64,000 nucleotides of DNA from Martinezella lusitana (lineage in GTDB: Bacteria > Pseudomonadota > Alphaproteobacteria > Rhizobiales > Rhizobiaceae): positions 1-64,000 of the forward strand of contig NZ_WUEY01000007.1 of the NCBI RefSeq assembly GCF_010668395.1, read 5' to 3'. The translations under genes were made by a program, and so were the position numbers. This document shows positions 63,335 through 64,000 of the stretch, in pieces (position 1 is the first letter of the stretch; every line of letters starts with the position of its first letter). The notes under the pieces are model-generated. The model ran no database searches, was not told where the DNA came from, and was given only the letters and a program-made list of their open reading frames with translations.

Positions 63335-63540
63335 CGCAGGTTCCTCCCCATCTCGGACATTTCGACTGCCGGCTCGCCATCGATCATCTCGACAGGCTGG
63401 ACACTCGTGTCGCAGCCCTCACAGTGCCGCTCGATGACTTCCGCGATCGACAGGGTTCGCCGACAGTCGGGGCAAACCCAGAAGCGGTCGAAATATCTCG
63501 CGCGCGTCGAAGTCTTTCCGTCCCTTCCGCCTGCGCCCAT
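63331..63540 (-). CDS. Small zinc-ribbon protein, first gene of the leftward operon
   Basis: This 69-residue protein starts at ATG 63540 (GGAGGTG 5 bases upstream). It carries a CPDC and CEGC pair (VCPDCRRTLSIAEVIERHCE then GCDTSVQPV), a treble-clef or zinc-ribbon signature. It is the first recognised gene reading leftward from the repressor region. A regulatory or nucleic-acid-binding role is plausible. Confidence 0.65.
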   Translation of the reverse strand: MGAGGRDGKTSTRARYFDRFWVCPDCRRTLSIAEVIERHCEGCDTSVQPVEMIDGEPAVEMSEMGRNLR

Positions 63541-63638
63541 GCCATCACCTCCAGCCACACTCGCCCAAAGCCCGCAGTTCGGCCTGCGTCACCGCCCACG
63601 TCGAATTGCGTCGCAGGCATCTTGATAGACACAAATTA

Positions 63639-63666
63639 TGTTGATAATAATGTTCATGTCAACATT
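63639..63666. promoter_or_regulatory. Repressor operator candidates between divergent early genes
   Basis: TGTTGA (63639-63644) is inverted as TCAACA (63659-63664), and AATGTT (63649-63654) as AACATT (63661-63666). They lie in an AT-rich stretch between the leftward early operon and the repressor gene, where CI-type operators are expected. The overlapping symmetric elements suggest cooperative sites. Confidence 0.5.
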
Positions 63667-63698
63667 ATTTATGTCGGAAATTTTGCAAAGGTCGAGAG

Positions 63699-64000
63699 AT
63701 GCAGAAATCCATGGGCGAACGACTGAGGGCGGCGCGCGAAGCCGCAAATTATCCATCGGCCACGAAAGCAGCGGAAGCGCTTGGCGTGAGCCTGTCTACC
63801 TATCGAGCACATGAGAACGGGCAGAACGAGTTCAATGCCGAGATTGCCAATCGATATGCCAAGAAATTCGGCACGACGGCCGGCTATCTTCTGACGGGAG
63901 AAGGAGCGCGCACGGCAGCGCGCTTGGCGCCGACCATCGTCACCTCCTTCGATCCCGACGAGCAAGACCAGGACGGTTTTGCCGAAAATGGCGAGGAGCA
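63699..64000 (+). CDS. CI-like XRE family phage repressor, cut by the window edge
   Basis: About 100 codons are visible. The N-terminal helix-turn-helix reads MGERLRAAREAANYPSATKA, AEALGVSLSTYRAHENGQNE and then YAKKFGTTAGYLLTGEG, a standard Cro/C1 fold. A C-terminal S24 peptidase domain, if present, lies outside. It diverges from the leftward early genes and likely maintains lysogeny. Confidence 0.85.
   Translation, partial: MQKSMGERLRAAREAANYPSATKAAEALGVSLSTYRAHENGQNEFNAEIANRYAKKFGTTAGYLLTGEGARTAARLAPTIVTSFDPDEQDQDGFAENGEE

Noticed and set aside
63384..63632. 82-codon minus-strand open frame starting at GTG near the repressor promoter
   Set aside because: It overlaps the better supported zinc-ribbon gene in another frame and lacks a ribosome site or family.

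Overview
The window looks like the chromosome of an alphaproteobacterium of the order Rhizobiales, most likely a Rhizobium-type member of the Rhizobiaceae. The evidence is high GC, many ABC sugar and amine transporters, a short RibH2-type lumazine synthase behind an FMN riboswitch, a cobalamin-dependent MetH with a SahR-like palindrome upstream, and a GumK/flippase/TupA-like surface polysaccharide block. The species cannot be fixed from the sequence alone.

Region 1 (1-9.6 kb) is a nitrogen-compound catabolism locus. On the minus strand lie N-formylglutamate amidohydrolase, an APC permease, a PuuA-like glutamine-synthetase-family ligase and the start of an aldehyde dehydrogenase. An RpiR-type regulator diverges from them and is followed on the plus strand by a complete ABC importer (binding protein, two permeases, ATPase). 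Region 2 (9.6-13.9 kb) holds the FMN riboswitch and ribH2, a VOC protein, a methyltransferase/GntR pair, a MarR/DUF1398 pair with a large inverted-repeat operator, and a decayed ORF. Region 3 (13.9-21.5 kb) is a carbohydrate locus: a minus-strand operon of binding protein, MalF-like and MalG-like permeases, Gfo/Idh/MocA dehydrogenase and ATPase, and a divergent BadF-type kinase translationally coupled to a GntR/UTRA regulator. Region 4 (21.5-34.3 kb) has metH, an AGE-family epimerase, a UPF0303 protein, a small polysaccharide cluster (TupA-like ATP-grasp, flippase, GumK-like transferase, secreted polysaccharide lyase), three small ORFs and a TIM-barrel sugar isomerase.

Region 5 (about 34.4 kb to beyond the right edge) is a siphovirus-like prophage, read leftward. 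From the right it has a CI-like repressor, an early leftward operon (zinc ribbon, small membrane protein, DUF6362), small and large terminase, portal, protease/scaffold, cement protein, major capsid, head-tail connectors, tail tube, a tail-assembly chaperone with a probable -1 programmed frameshift, tape measure, lambda M/L/K-like tail-tip proteins, a 2590-residue J-like tail protein, small tail accessory proteins and a lysis cassette. The integrase and the right end lie outside the window.

The most notable items are in the prophage: the A-AAU-UUU frameshift site; a nested scaffold start inside the protease gene; a giant tail protein in which five jelly-roll-like modules alternate with alanine-rich hexad repeats; an AT-richer mosaic island carrying two plus-strand moron genes, one of them flanked by 97-bp imperfect direct repeats; and an opposite-strand cargo gene fusing a WDPIG-motif domain to a SAM methyltransferase.
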